From: Actinomadura barringtoniae
Lineage (GTDB): Bacteria; Actinomycetota; Actinomycetes; Streptosporangiales; Streptosporangiaceae
Length of the DNA: 64,000 nucleotides
Assembly: GCF_017573505.1 (NCBI RefSeq)
Contig: NZ_JAGEOJ010000013.1
Coordinates: forward strand, 248,001 to 312,000
Direction of reading: 5' to 3'
Shown here: one piece after another, positions 1 to 8,044 of the stretch
Layout of the letters: every line of letters starts with the position of its first letter
How positions within the stretch are numbered: position 1 is the first letter of the stretch
The notes under the pieces: generated by a model
Told to the model about the DNA's origin: nothing
The model's input: only the letters and a program-made list of their open reading frames with translations
Database searches by the model: none
Translations under genes and position numbers: made by a program

Positions 1-729
1 GACACGTTCTCGGTCAAGTCGGTGCGCGGACGTTCGCGCGCGGCGATGCCGCCGCCGGGAGGCGGCTACGGGATGGCCCCTCGGCCCGCGCCCGCACCGC
101 CGTCCGCACCGCCGCCGCCTGCCGCGCCCTCAGCGCCCTCCGCGCAGTCCGGCCCGCCGCCTGCCGCGCCGTCCGGTCCGCCGCCCTCGACGCCGACCGG
201 TCCGCCGAGCCCGCCGCGGCCTGGGCCGAGGCCTGCTTCGCGTCCACCGCTGCAGCCGGACGCCGACGAGCTGGACGTGCCCGACTTCCTGCGCGGGGAT
301 TCGGCGTCGGCCGAGTCGGCCGAGTCGGCCGAGCCCGAGTCGTACAAGATCCTGCCCGCGCCGGGGATCGAGACGGCGGCCGAGACGCTGGCGCAGGTAC
401 GCCGTGAACTGGGGCAGGAGTTCCAGCGGCTGACCCAGTTCGCCGCAGGCGACACCTTGCAGGCGCGGGCGCAGAAGCTGCGCGATCTGCTCGACAAGCT
501 GGAGCCGATGGTCATGCGGCTGGAGCGGGTCGGCGCGGACGCGGCGCTGGTGGCTCCGCTGCGCGGCCTGGTGACCGAGCTTCAGGCCGTACGTTCCGGA
601 GAGGGAGGCGAGCCGCCCAACCTCGAACGGCTGTGGGGCCAGACCACGCAGGTCCTCGCCGACTTCGTGGGCGCGGGCGGTCAGTCACAGCGCGGAAGCA
701 AGCGGGCCTTCTGGAAGCGCGGCTCCTAG
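1..729 (+). CDS. C-terminal part of an unidentified Pro-rich protein (5' end outside window)
   Basis: The frame is open from base 1 to the TAG at 727-729, giving 242 visible residues. An Ala/Pro-rich linker (about residues 16-85) is followed by an acidic peptide, DELDVPDFLRG, that resembles the conserved C-terminal peptide of actinobacterial FtsZ. A Glu/Ala/Ser stretch and a helical, probably coiled domain of about 110 residues follow. The protein ends in a basic tail (KRAFWKRGS). I cannot name the family because the N-terminal domain is missing. The FtsZ-like peptide is only a short resemblance and the rest does not look like FtsZ. A strong hairpin directly follows the stop. Confidence 0.75.
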   Translation, partial: DTFSVKSVRGRSRAAMPPPGGGYGMAPRPAPAPPSAPPPPAAPSAPSAQSGPPPAAPSGPPPSTPTGPPSPPRPGPRPASRPPLQPDADELDVPDFLRGDSASAESAESAEPESYKILPAPGIETAAETLAQVRRELGQEFQRLTQFAAGDTLQARAQKLRDLLDKLEPMVMRLERVGADAALVAPLRGLVTELQAVRSGEGGEPPNLERLWGQTTQVLADFVGAGGQSQRGSKRAFWKRGS

Positions 730-741
730 AAAGCAGAGAAA

Positions 742-774
742 CGGTCGCCGGTGGGCTTCACCCACCGGCGACCG
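742..774. terminator. Bidirectional hairpin terminator
   Basis: A perfect 14-bp inverted repeat (742-755 and 761-774, arm CGGTCGCCGGTGGG) has a 5-nt loop and is followed by CTTTCTGTCTT. It lies between the + strand gene ending at 729 and the - strand MFS gene ending at 799, so it can serve both. Confidence 0.85.
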
Positions 775-798
775 CTTTCTGTCTTGTCAACAGATGCC

Positions 799-2100
799 TC
801 ATGCGCGGGCCACGCGGGCGTGGGTCAGGCGCTCCAGGGCGAAGAGCACGACCGTTCCGGCGGCGAGGGTGGCGCCGAGGATGCTGACGGCGGTCCAGCC
901 GCCGTGCACCCAGATCACCGAGGTCAGTGCGGAGCCGACCGCGCCGCCGACGAAGAACGTCGTCATGAACGCCGCGTTGACGCGGTTGCGAGCCTCGGGC
1001 CGCAGCGCGTACACCACGTTCTGGTTGCTGTTGAGGAGCGCCTGCTGCGCCATGTCCAGCGCGAGAACGCCGATGACCAGCAGCACGATGTGCCGTCCGC
1101 CGAGGCCGAGCGCGAGCCAGGACGCGAGGAGCAGCACGGTGGCCCCGCCGGTCACCAGCTGCACGCGCCCGCGATCGGCCAGCCTTCCGGCGACGTTCGC
1201 CGCCAGCGCGCCCGCGACCCCCAGCAGCCCGAACAAGCCGATCGACGCCTCGGACCAGCCGTACGGCGGCTCGGCGAGCAGGAAGGTCAGCGACGTCCAC
1301 AGCACGGTGAAGGCGCCGAGTGACAGCGCGGCGATCGCGGACCGCCAGCGCAGCAGCGGCTCGGAGCGGAGCAACGTGAACGTGGACTTCAGCAGCGTGC
1401 CGTACGACATGCCCCCGCTCTCGGCGTCCAGGCGCGGCAGGAAGCGGCGCAGCAGGAACGCCATCGTGATCATCGCGGCGGCGTGGAACCAGTAGACCGT
1501 GCGCCAGCCGCCGAGCTCCGACAGCACGCCGGAGAACGTGCGCGCCATCAGCATGCCCATCAGCAGACCGGTCATCACCGTGCCGACGACCTTGCCGCGT
1601 TCCGCGGGGGCGGCGAGCGAGACGGCGATCGGCACGACCACCTGGGCGCCGACGGAAGTGACCGCGGCGAGCACGGCGCCGGTGAGCAGCATCGCACCGT
1701 TCACCGCCGTGGCCATCAGCAGGACGAACAGTGCGGTCGCGCCGTACAACATCATCGCCAGGCGGCGGCGCTCCATCCGGTCGCCGAGCGGCACCAGGAG
1801 GAAGAGGCCGAGGCCGTAGCCGACCTGGGCCGCGGTCACGATCAACGCCGAGGTGGTGGTGCCGAGGCGGAGGTCCCGGCCGATCACGTCGAGGAGGGGG
1901 TGGGCGTAGTAGTTGCCCGCGACCGAAAGGCCGGTCGCGACGGACATCAAGGTGAGCAGGCCCTTGCCGAGCCTGCGTTCTTCCACCGGCGCGGCCGGCT
2001 TGGCCGTCGCGGCGGAACGGGCCGCGGAAGGGGCCGCGGAAGGGGCCGCGGAAGGGGCCGCGGAAGGGGCCGCGGTCGAGGGGTTAAAGGTCGTCGTCAT
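799..2100 (-). CDS. MFS transporter (drug/arabinose-efflux type)
   Basis: A 433-residue major facilitator superfamily permease with about 12 hydrophobic helices. The loop after helix 2 carries motif A (GDRMERRR). The cytoplasmic N-terminus is an odd Pro-Ser-Ala-Ala repeat encoded by a 12-bp tandem repeat. I chose the ATG at 2100 because GAGG sits 8 nt upstream; the ATG at 2106 is too close to it. The gene is divergent from a LysR regulator 71 bp away, the usual arrangement for regulated efflux. The substrate is unknown. It is probably controlled by the LysR protein through the shared intergenic region. Confidence 0.88.
   Translation of the reverse strand: MTTTFNPSTAAPSAAPSAAPSAAPSAARSAATAKPAAPVEERRLGKGLLTLMSVATGLSVAGNYYAHPLLDVIGRDLRLGTTTSALIVTAAQVGYGLGLFLLVPLGDRMERRRLAMMLYGATALFVLLMATAVNGAMLLTGAVLAAVTSVGAQVVVPIAVSLAAPAERGKVVGTVMTGLLMGMLMARTFSGVLSELGGWRTVYWFHAAAMITMAFLLRRFLPRLDAESGGMSYGTLLKSTFTLLRSEPLLRWRSAIAALSLGAFTVLWTSLTFLLAEPPYGWSEASIGLFGLLGVAGALAANVAGRLADRGRVQLVTGGATVLLLASWLALGLGGRHIVLLVIGVLALDMAQQALLNSNQNVVYALRPEARNRVNAAFMTTFFVGGAVGSALTSVIWVHGGWTAVSILGATLAAGTVVLFALERLTHARVARA
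2020..2075. repeat. 12-bp tandem repeat inside the MFS N-terminus
   Basis: There are 4.7 exact copies of GGCCGCGGAAGG. On the coding strand they give the PSAA repeat at the cytoplasmic N-terminus of the MFS gene. The array is in frame, so copy-number change would only lengthen the tail. Confidence 0.9.
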
Positions 2101-2134
2101 GGTCATAGCCTCGCGTGGCGACGATCAATGAGTC

Positions 2135-2173
2135 CAACACATTGTTGTCATCCGATCGATCGTGAATCACGAT
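2135..2173. promoter_or_regulatory. Divergent promoter/operator between MFS and lysR-type gene
   Basis: Two palindromes are visible: CAACA-CAT-TGTTG (2135-2147) and ATCGTGA-A-TCACGAT (2159-2173). The second overlaps the LysR start codon at 2172. LysR proteins bind T-N11-A dyads and often repress their own gene, so these are candidate sites; binding is inferred. Confidence 0.5.
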
Positions 2174-3065
2174 GGATCCCGTGGAGCTTCAGCAGATGCG
2201 GTACGTGGTCGCGGTGGCCGAGACGGCCAACTTCACGCGCGCGGCCGAGCGCTGTCACGTCGTCCAGTCCGCGCTGAGCCACCAGATCGCGCGGCTGGAG
2301 CGGGAGCTCGGGGCGCGGCTGTTCGACCGTACGAGCCGGAGGGTGCACCTCACCCCGGCCGGGGAGGCGTTCCTGCCCGCCGCGCGACAAGCGCTGGAGG
2401 CGGCGGAACGGGCGCGGGCGGAGGTCGCGGCGGCGGCCGGGGAGATTCGCGGGCGGCTCGCGATCGGCGCCATCCCGACCGTCTCGTCGGTCGATTTGCC
2501 ACGGCTCCTCGTGAACTACCGGACGCGTTACCCGCGCGTGCACATCAGCCTGCGTTCGGCCATCAGCGAGGAGATGATCGAGCAGGTCAAGGAGGGCACG
2601 CTGGACGTCGCCGTCCTCGGCCTGCCACCGGCGGGGCGGGTGGTCGGCCTGCGCGGGCACGAGCTGGCGCGCGGCGGGCTGGTCGCGATCGTCGCGCCCG
2701 GACATCGGCTGGCGGACGCGGGCGAGGTCGCGCTGGCGGAGCTGGCGGACGAGGAGTTCGTGGACTTCCCGACGGGCACGGGCGCGCGCGTTCAGTCCGA
2801 CGACGCGTTCGAGGCGGCGGGCGTGCGGCGCGAGGTGGCGTTCGAGGTGAACGCCATCGAGTTCATGACGCGGTTCGTACGGCACGGGCTGGGGGTCGGG
2901 ATGGTGCCCACCGCGTTCGCCGACGAGCTGGCGGGCGTACGGGTGCTGCGGATCACGGACGCGACGGCCCGGGTGGAGGTCCTCGTGTGGAGCCGTTCGC
3001 GGCCCTCTCCCCCGGCCGCCGCGCTGCTGGAGCTGTTCGACATCGATCCCGAGTCGTACAGCTAG
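2172..3065 (+). CDS. LysR-family transcriptional regulator
   Basis: A 297-residue protein with the classic LysR layout. The N-terminal winged HTH (about residues 4-63) contains the TRAAERCHVVQSALSHQIARL helix pair and the LFDRTSR wing. A two-lobed periplasmic-binding-like effector domain follows (about 90-290). The effector is unknown. Divergence from the MFS exporter suggests it controls that gene and itself. The ATG at 2172 matches the family N-terminus; no strong ribosome site is obvious, and the operator-like palindrome overlaps the start. Confidence 0.93.
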   Translation: MDPVELQQMRYVVAVAETANFTRAAERCHVVQSALSHQIARLERELGARLFDRTSRRVHLTPAGEAFLPAARQALEAAERARAEVAAAAGEIRGRLAIGAIPTVSSVDLPRLLVNYRTRYPRVHISLRSAISEEMIEQVKEGTLDVAVLGLPPAGRVVGLRGHELARGGLVAIVAPGHRLADAGEVALAELADEEFVDFPTGTGARVQSDDAFEAAGVRREVAFEVNAIEFMTRFVRHGLGVGMVPTAFADELAGVRVLRITDATARVEVLVWSRSRPSPPAAALLELFDIDPESYS

Positions 3066-3078
3066 TCGTTAGAACGCG

Positions 3079-3113
3079 GCAGAGCGCCCTCCCGGGGAGG
3101 GAGGACGCTCTGC
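3079..3113. terminator. Bidirectional hairpin terminator
   Basis: Arms of 15 bp (3079-3093 and 3099-3113, one mismatch) with a 5-nt loop lie between the convergent LysR gene (ends 3065) and DHA2 gene (ends 3135). Confidence 0.8.
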
Positions 3114-3134
3114 GCCATACGGCTGTTCGCTAGG

Positions 3135-4604
3135 TCAGGCGGTGACGTGCTTGGCCTTGTAGCGGTTGAACAGCGGGATCAGGTTGAACAGCAGGCCCGC
3201 GATCGCGACACCGGTGACCAGGTTGACCCCGGGGTGGAACTGCCCGAAGTCCGCCTTGCCGCCGGAGCCTCCGTCGCCGGCGACCAGGGCGGTCACCACG
3301 GCCAGCACCAGCGCGGCACCGACCTGCATGGCGGTCTGCACCAGGCCGGAGGCCAGCCCCTGCTCGTGGTCCTCGATGCCCTCGGTGGCCTGCGCCATGA
3401 TCGAGCTGAAGCCGAACGCGAACCCGCCGCCCAGGAACAGCATGGTCGGGAAGATCGTGACGGCGTAGTGCGGGGTGTTGCCGGCCGTGGCCAGGAACCA
3501 CACGTACCCGATCGTCAGCGAGCTCATCGCGGTCAGGATCAGCGGGGCCGTTCCGAAGCGGTCGATCAGCTTGCCCATGAACGGCGAGCCGAACGCCACG
3601 AGCAGACCGGCCGGCAGCAGCGCCATCGCCATCTTCAGCGGCGACCAGTGCAGAACGTCCTGCAGGTAGAGGGTCATCATGAACTGGAAGCTGAGGTAGG
3701 AGCCCATCAGCGCCATGACGCTCAGGTTGGCGCGGATGATGGACGGGACCTTCAGGATGCCGAGCCGCACCAGCGGGTGGGCGACCTTCTTCTCGGTGTA
3801 GACGAACGCGGCCAGCAGGACCGCCGCAGCGGCGAAGGCACCGAGAGTCTTAGGAGCGAGCCATCCCCACGCGGGGGCCGAGACAACGGTGTAAACGGCC
3901 AGCAACATGCCCGCGGTGAGAGTCACGGCGCCGACCAGGTCGTGGCCGCCCTCCTCGGCGGGCTTGTCCTTGGGGATGAGCGCAATGCCGGCGATGAGCG
4001 CCGCGATGGCGATCGGCACCGGGATCAGGAACGTCCAGCGCCAGCCGACGCTGGTCAGCAGGCCGCCGAGGATGAGGCCGGACGAGTAGCCGCTGGCCCC
4101 GAAGACCGAGAAGACCGAGAGCGCCCGGTTGCGCGCCGGTCCCTCGTGGAAGCTGGTGGTCAAGATGGACAGGGCGGTCGGCGCCGTGAACGCGGCGGCC
4201 AGGCCCTTCACGAAACGGGTGACGATCAGGGTCGTTCCATCGTCGACAAGGCCGCCCACGAGCGAGGCCAGGGCGAACACCCCGAGCGCGATGAGGAAGA
4301 CCCGCCGCCGCCCGAGCAGGTCGGCGGTGCGGCCGCCCAGAAGCAGCAGGCCGCCGTATCCGAGGACGTAGCCGTTGACGATCCACTGCAGGGAGGTCGT
4401 CGACAGGCCGAGCTCGGTCCCGATGGACGGGAGCGCGACGCCGACCATGGAGACGTCGAGTCCGTCCAGGAACAACACGGCGCACAGCACCGCCAGAACA
4501 CCCCACAGCCGAGGGGTCCAGCGCTGCTCCGCAGGAGCGGTGGTGGTCGCTGAGTCAGTCGTGATGACTGGGGATGTGTCGGTGAGAGTCACGAGGGAGA
4601 ACAT
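3135..4604 (-). CDS. DHA2-family (14-TM) MFS drug exporter
   Basis: About 489 residues with 14 predicted membrane helices. Family motifs are DVSMVGVALPSIG in helix 1, GRTADLLGRRR (motif A) after helix 2 and a Gly-rich helix 5. This is the EmrB/QacA class of proton-driven multidrug exporters. Start codons at 4634, 4619 and 4604 are all in frame and none has a good ribosome site. I prefer 4604 because the upstream candidates lie within the operator-like palindrome. The gene is divergent from marR, which probably represses it. The substrate is unknown. Confidence 0.9.
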   Translation of the reverse strand: MFSLVTLTDTSPVITTDSATTTAPAEQRWTPRLWGVLAVLCAVLFLDGLDVSMVGVALPSIGTELGLSTTSLQWIVNGYVLGYGGLLLLGGRTADLLGRRRVFLIALGVFALASLVGGLVDDGTTLIVTRFVKGLAAAFTAPTALSILTTSFHEGPARNRALSVFSVFGASGYSSGLILGGLLTSVGWRWTFLIPVPIAIAALIAGIALIPKDKPAEEGGHDLVGAVTLTAGMLLAVYTVVSAPAWGWLAPKTLGAFAAAAVLLAAFVYTEKKVAHPLVRLGILKVPSIIRANLSVMALMGSYLSFQFMMTLYLQDVLHWSPLKMAMALLPAGLLVAFGSPFMGKLIDRFGTAPLILTAMSSLTIGYVWFLATAGNTPHYAVTIFPTMLFLGGGFAFGFSSIMAQATEGIEDHEQGLASGLVQTAMQVGAALVLAVVTALVAGDGGSGGKADFGQFHPGVNLVTGVAIAGLLFNLIPLFNRYKAKHVTA

Positions 4605-4606
4605 TA

Positions 4607-4665
4607 CATGCACACGCATCAAATGTCCAAGCATAAATTTCTGCAGAATTTAATGCGTTTGCATG
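4607..4665. promoter_or_regulatory. Nested palindromic operator of the MarR/DHA2 pair
   Basis: A 26-bp near-palindrome (4631-4656, GCAT...CTGCAG...ATGC, 22 of 26 positions symmetric) is flanked by an inverted pair, CATGCACACGCATC (4607-4620) and AATGCGTTTGCATG (4652-4665), matching at 12 of 14 positions. It is AT-rich compared with its surroundings. MarR dimers bind such dyads; repression of both genes is inferred. Confidence 0.6.
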
Positions 4666-4693
4666 CGGTCGGGGTGCGGACTAAGATGCGGCC

Positions 4694-5098
4694 ATGAACG
4701 CGGAGACGGGCTTGGTGGAGCGCTGGCGCAGTCTCGCGACCTGCTACAACGAGGTCGCCTGTCATCTCGACAGGGAGCTCCAGGCCAAGCACGGCCTGAG
4801 CATGAGCGAGTACGAGGCGCTCGACCGCCTGGTCGGCAGCGATGGCCCCGCCTGTGAGCAGCGTCGCATGCAGGACCTCGCCGCCGAGATGTACCTCAGC
4901 CAGAGCGCCCTCTCCCGCACGGTCGCCCGCCTGGAGAAGCACGGCCTGGTCACCCGGGGCCTCTGCGAGTCCGACCGCCGCGGCGTCTTCGTCAACGTCA
5001 CCGAAGCCGGCCTCCAGCTCCACACCGAGGCCCGCGAGACCCACCTGGCCATACTCGCCGAGCACCTCACCCCGGCCCCCGCTCCGGCCACGGCCTGA
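4694..5098 (+). CDS. MarR-family transcriptional regulator
   Basis: A 134-residue winged-helix protein. The recognition region reads DLAAEMYLSQSALSRTVARL, followed by the wing VTRGLCESDRRGVFVNVT. Helices at both ends would form the dimer interface. It is divergent from a DHA2 exporter with a palindromic operator between them, the classic layout for a ligand-released repressor of efflux. A single Cys lies just before the wing (GLCESDRR), which could allow redox sensing, but nothing here proves it. Confidence 0.92.
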   Translation: MNAETGLVERWRSLATCYNEVACHLDRELQAKHGLSMSEYEALDRLVGSDGPACEQRRMQDLAAEMYLSQSALSRTVARLEKHGLVTRGLCESDRRGVFVNVTEAGLQLHTEARETHLAILAEHLTPAPAPATA

Positions 5099-5100
5099 CC

Positions 5101-5213
5101 CGCCGCACCCCAGGCGCACCCCGGGCCCACACCGGACCCACACCGGGCGCACCTCGGTCGCAGCCCGGGCGCACACCGGGCGCACACCGGGCGCAGCCAA
5201 GGCTCGCTCAGCC
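5101..5213. repeat. Degenerate GC-rich short repeats
   Basis: Multiple imperfect copies of a 10-12 bp unit of the type CACACCGGGCG lie directly after the marR stop. No plausible reading frame is seen. The remaining 180 bp to the next start holds no recognisable gene. Confidence 0.6.
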
Positions 5214-5391
5214 CGGTTGCCTGGCCCACGCCGCCAACCCAGCCCGTGCTGCGGTTTAGCGCGCGGCGGGCGTTCTTGCTGCGGTTTCTGGGCGTACGTC
5301 CGCATGCGGTCAGGGCTCATCCGGGGCATGGCCCCCGCGCGAATCCACCGCGGTGGACGCGAGCGGCGTCCGTTCACAAGGGGGCAAGCGC

Positions 5392-5802
5392 ATGTCGGAC
5401 AACGTTTCCGTAGTGCAGGAGCTGTACGAGGCGTTCGGCAAGGGGGACGTCACCGGGGTGCTCGACCGGCTGTCGCCCGCCATCCGGTGGAACGACGCGC
5501 AGGGAAACATGGCGCAGCGCGCCGGGGTGCCGTGGATGCAGTCCCGGCACGGGATCGCCGAGGTCGCGGAGTTCTTCAAGGTGGTCGGCGAGCTGGAGTT
5601 CCACCGCTTCGACGTCGTGACCATGGTCGCGTCCGGCGATCACGTCGTGGCGCGGGTGCTGCTCGACTACACCGCACCGTCGGGGGCCCGAATCCAGGAC
5701 GACTCGCTGCATTTCTGGACGTTCGACGAGCTCGGCGCCCCGATCGCCTTCCAGGAGTACCTCGACACCGCCAAGGCCATCACCGCGTACCGCCCGACCT
5801 GA
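5392..5802 (+). CDS. SnoaL-like / NTF2-fold protein
   Basis: A 136-residue single-domain protein of the nuclear-transport-factor-2 fold: an N-terminal helix (VVQELYEAFGKGDV), the WND turn typical of SnoaL-like proteins, and a C-terminal sheet ending HFWTFDELGAPIAFQEYLDT. Such proteins include polyketide cyclases, small hydrolases/isomerases and non-enzymatic binders, so the reaction cannot be given. The ATG at 5392 has AAGGGGG upstream; an in-frame ATG at 5353 is less likely. It is a single gene with its own terminator. Confidence 0.85.
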   Translation: MSDNVSVVQELYEAFGKGDVTGVLDRLSPAIRWNDAQGNMAQRAGVPWMQSRHGIAEVAEFFKVVGELEFHRFDVVTMVASGDHVVARVLLDYTAPSGARIQDDSLHFWTFDELGAPIAFQEYLDTAKAITAYRPT

Positions 5803-5850
5803 CCACCTGGGCGGACATCGGCTGACCTGCTCGGCCTCCCCTGCTCTTCG

Positions 5851-5904
5851 CGGCGGAACGTCCCTCTCAACGGCGAGGGGCGCGTTCCGCCGTGAAGATT
5901 TTTC
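5851..5904 (+). terminator. Rho-independent terminator with an overlapping second hairpin
   Basis: CGGCGGAACG (5851-5860) pairs with CGTTCCGCCG (5883-5892), with a nested CCCTC/GAGGG pair, and is followed by ATTTTT. A second stem, CGCCGTGAAG with CTTCACGGCG (5890-5918), overlaps the first, so the two hairpins are mutually exclusive. Confidence 0.75.
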
Positions 5905-5998
5905 TGCGCTTCACGGCGGGCGACGTCGATATCGCGTCCGCGACTCCGACCTCTGCCGTGAAGCGCCCACCCGGGGCGCACGGACGACAGGAGCGGAC

Positions 5999-6382
5999 AT
6001 GGGACAGCCGGTGGTGCACTTCGAGATCGTCGGCCGGGATCCGGCGGCGCTGCGCGAGTACTACGGCGACCTGTTCGGCTGGGAGTACGAGGTGGGCGAC
6101 GCGACCTCCGACCAGGTCTCCGAGCAGGGGCAGTACGGGTTCATGCCGCCCGGGGAGGGCATCGCGGGCGGCGTCGCCGGAGGTGCTAGCTTCAAACCGC
6201 GCGTCCTCTTCTACGTGGCGGTTCCGGACGTCGGGGCCGCGCTCGCGGAGGCCGAACGGCTCGGCGGGACCCGCGTCATGGGCCCCGAGCCCAAGAACGG
6301 GGGCGACTTCGCGGTCGGTCACTTCACCGACCCTGAGGGCAACCTGATCGGCGTCGCAGGACCGTCGGCACCGGTCGAGTGA
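5999..6382 (+). CDS. VOC-superfamily (glyoxalase/dioxygenase-fold) protein
   Basis: A 127-residue protein with one pair of beta-alpha-beta-beta-beta modules. It starts VVHFEIVGRDPAALREYYGDLFGW and ends HFTDPEGNLIGVAG, both standard VOC signatures. Potential metal ligands are the His in the first strand and the Glu in DPEGN. Substrate and reaction are unknown; members include antibiotic-binding proteins, glyoxalase I and extradiol dioxygenases. It stands 67 bp upstream of the YCII/ECF42 pair and may be co-transcribed with it. Confidence 0.88.
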   Translation: MGQPVVHFEIVGRDPAALREYYGDLFGWEYEVGDATSDQVSEQGQYGFMPPGEGIAGGVAGGASFKPRVLFYVAVPDVGAALAEAERLGGTRVMGPEPKNGGDFAVGHFTDPEGNLIGVAGPSAPVE

Positions 6383-6449
6383 CTCGTCGAGTGGCTCAAG
6401 GAAGCCGAGGCCGCCGAGGCCGCCGAAGGAGTCGAGGAGGAGTGCAGCC

Positions 6450-6845
6450 GTGAAGTACCTGATCCTGGTCTACGGCAATCCGGAGAACTGGGAGCACCCG
6501 ATGTTCCTGCGCAACCCGGAGTTCCTGGCGCTGCCTGAGGAGGAACGCGCCGAGCTGACCCGCCAGGCCGAGGATCTCCACAAGGAGATCACCGAGTCGG
6601 GCGAACTGCTGGTGGGCGCCGCACTGGCCGATCCGGTCACGGCGACGACGTTCCGCGGCAGCGGCGGGCTCCCGGTGGCGACCGACGGGCCCTACCTGGA
6701 GGCCAAGGAGCAGCTGGCCGGCTACTTCGTGGTCGACTGCGAGTCGCCCGAACGCGCCGCCGAGATCGCGTCCCGCTTCCCCGACGCGCGCCTGGCCGCC
6801 GTGGAGGTACGCCCGATCATGGACATGTCCGGCCAGGAGATGTGA
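6450..6845 (+). CDS. YCII/DGPF-domain protein, partner of the ECF42 sigma factor
   Basis: A 131-residue YCII-related protein. It opens MKYLILVYGNPENWE and carries VATDGPYLEAKEQLAGYF, containing the DGP(F/Y) motif of this family. DGPF proteins are the characteristic neighbours and presumed targets or modulators of ECF42 sigma factors. The stop overlaps the sigma start (GTGA at 6842-6845), showing translational coupling. An AGGAGGAG-like ribosome site precedes the GTG/ATG at 6450. The molecular function of DGPF proteins is unknown. Confidence 0.9.
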   Translation: MKYLILVYGNPENWEHPMFLRNPEFLALPEEERAELTRQAEDLHKEITESGELLVGAALADPVTATTFRGSGGLPVATDGPYLEAKEQLAGYFVVDCESPERAAEIASRFPDARLAAVEVRPIMDMSGQEM

Positions 6846-8044
6846 AGAGCGCCGCCGATGACGGCATCGAGGACCTGCTGCGCCGGCTGGCGCCGCAGGT
6901 CCTCGCCGCCGTCGTACGGCAGTACGGCAACTTCGAGACCGCCGAGGACGCCGTTCAGGAGGCCCTGCTCGCGGCCGCGACGCAGTGGCCCGAGGACGGC
7001 CTGCCCGACCGCCCGGACGCCTGGCTGATCAGGGTCGCGTCGCGGCGGCTGACCGATCTGCTGCGCAGCGAAGAGGCCGGTCGGCGGCGCGAGGAGAAGC
7101 TCGCCGCCCTGCGCGAGCCTGAGGCCGCAGCTTCCTCTCAGGACGACACCCTCACCCTGCTGATGCTGTGCTGTCACCCGAGCCTCACCCCCGGCACCCA
7201 GGTGGCGCTAACGCTCCGCGCGGTCGGCGGCCTGACCACCGCTGAGATCGCACGCGCGTTCCTCGTTCCCGAGACGACGATGGCGCAGCGAATCAGCCGT
7301 GCGAAGCAGCGCATCAAGTCGGCCGGCGCGACGTTCGGCATGCCGCCGGAGGCCGAACGCCCTGAACGCACGCGTTCGGTCCTTCAGGTCCTCTACCTCA
7401 TCTTCAACGAGGGCTACACCGCCACGTCCGGCCCTGACCTGCATCGCACCGACCTCACCGCCGAGGCCATCCGGCTGGCGCGGCAACTCCCGGAGGATGG
7501 TGAGACCAGCGGCCTGCTGGCGCTCATGCTCCTCACGGACTCGCGCCGCCCGGCCCGTACAACCCCCTCTGACGGAGCGCTGGTCCCCCTGGCCGAGCAG
7601 GACCGCGCGTTGTGGAATCAAGAATCCATCAACGAGGGACTGACCCTCATCGCCCACGCTTTGGCGAACTATCGCGTGGGTCCGTACCAACTCCAGGCCG
7701 CAATCGCTGCCGTGCATGCGGAAGCCAAGACCGCGGCCGATACCGACTGGCCGCAGATCCTCGCGCTGTACGAGCTGCTCACGGACCTGGACCCCAACCC
7801 CATCGTCACGCTCAACAAGGCCGTCGCCCTAGCGATGGTCGAAGGCCCGCGCCCAGGCCTGAGCCTTCTAGAGTCGCTCGATTCAGAACTCGGCCAGCAT
7901 CACCGCTTGCACGCCGTACGAGCGCACCTACTGGAGATGGCCGGTGAACGCGACGCCGCCCGCGATGCCTACCGAACGGCCGCCCGACTAACGACGAGCA
8001 TCCCCGAGCAGCGTTATCTCCGCGCCCGCGCCGACAAGCTATGA
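6842..8044 (+). CDS. ECF42-group RNA polymerase sigma factor with C-terminal TPR-like domain
   Basis: A 400-residue protein. Sigma region 2 is at about 10-80 (YGNFETAEDAVQEALLAA) and region 4 at about 110-165 (LTTAEIARAFLVPETTMAQRISRAKQRI). A helical C-terminal extension of about 220 residues (SVLQVLYLIFNEGYTATSG onward) is typical of ECF42 and replaces a separate anti-sigma factor. The gene starts at a GTG that overlaps the YCII stop. Its tail overlaps the convergent gene at 8039-8044. In ECF42 systems the C-terminal domain is required for activity; the trigger is unknown. Confidence 0.9.
   Translation: MKSAADDGIEDLLRRLAPQVLAAVVRQYGNFETAEDAVQEALLAAATQWPEDGLPDRPDAWLIRVASRRLTDLLRSEEAGRRREEKLAALREPEAAASSQDDTLTLLMLCCHPSLTPGTQVALTLRAVGGLTTAEIARAFLVPETTMAQRISRAKQRIKSAGATFGMPPEAERPERTRSVLQVLYLIFNEGYTATSGPDLHRTDLTAEAIRLARQLPEDGETSGLLALMLLTDSRRPARTTPSDGALVPLAEQDRALWNQESINEGLTLIAHALANYRVGPYQLQAAIAAVHAEAKTAADTDWPQILALYELLTDLDPNPIVTLNKAVALAMVEGPRPGLSLLESLDSELGQHHRLHAVRAHLLEMAGERDAARDAYRTAARLTTSIPEQRYLRARADKL

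Noticed and set aside
1..729. FtsZ C-terminus
   Set aside because: Only the DELDVPDFL peptide matches; it is followed by 150 residues that FtsZ does not have.
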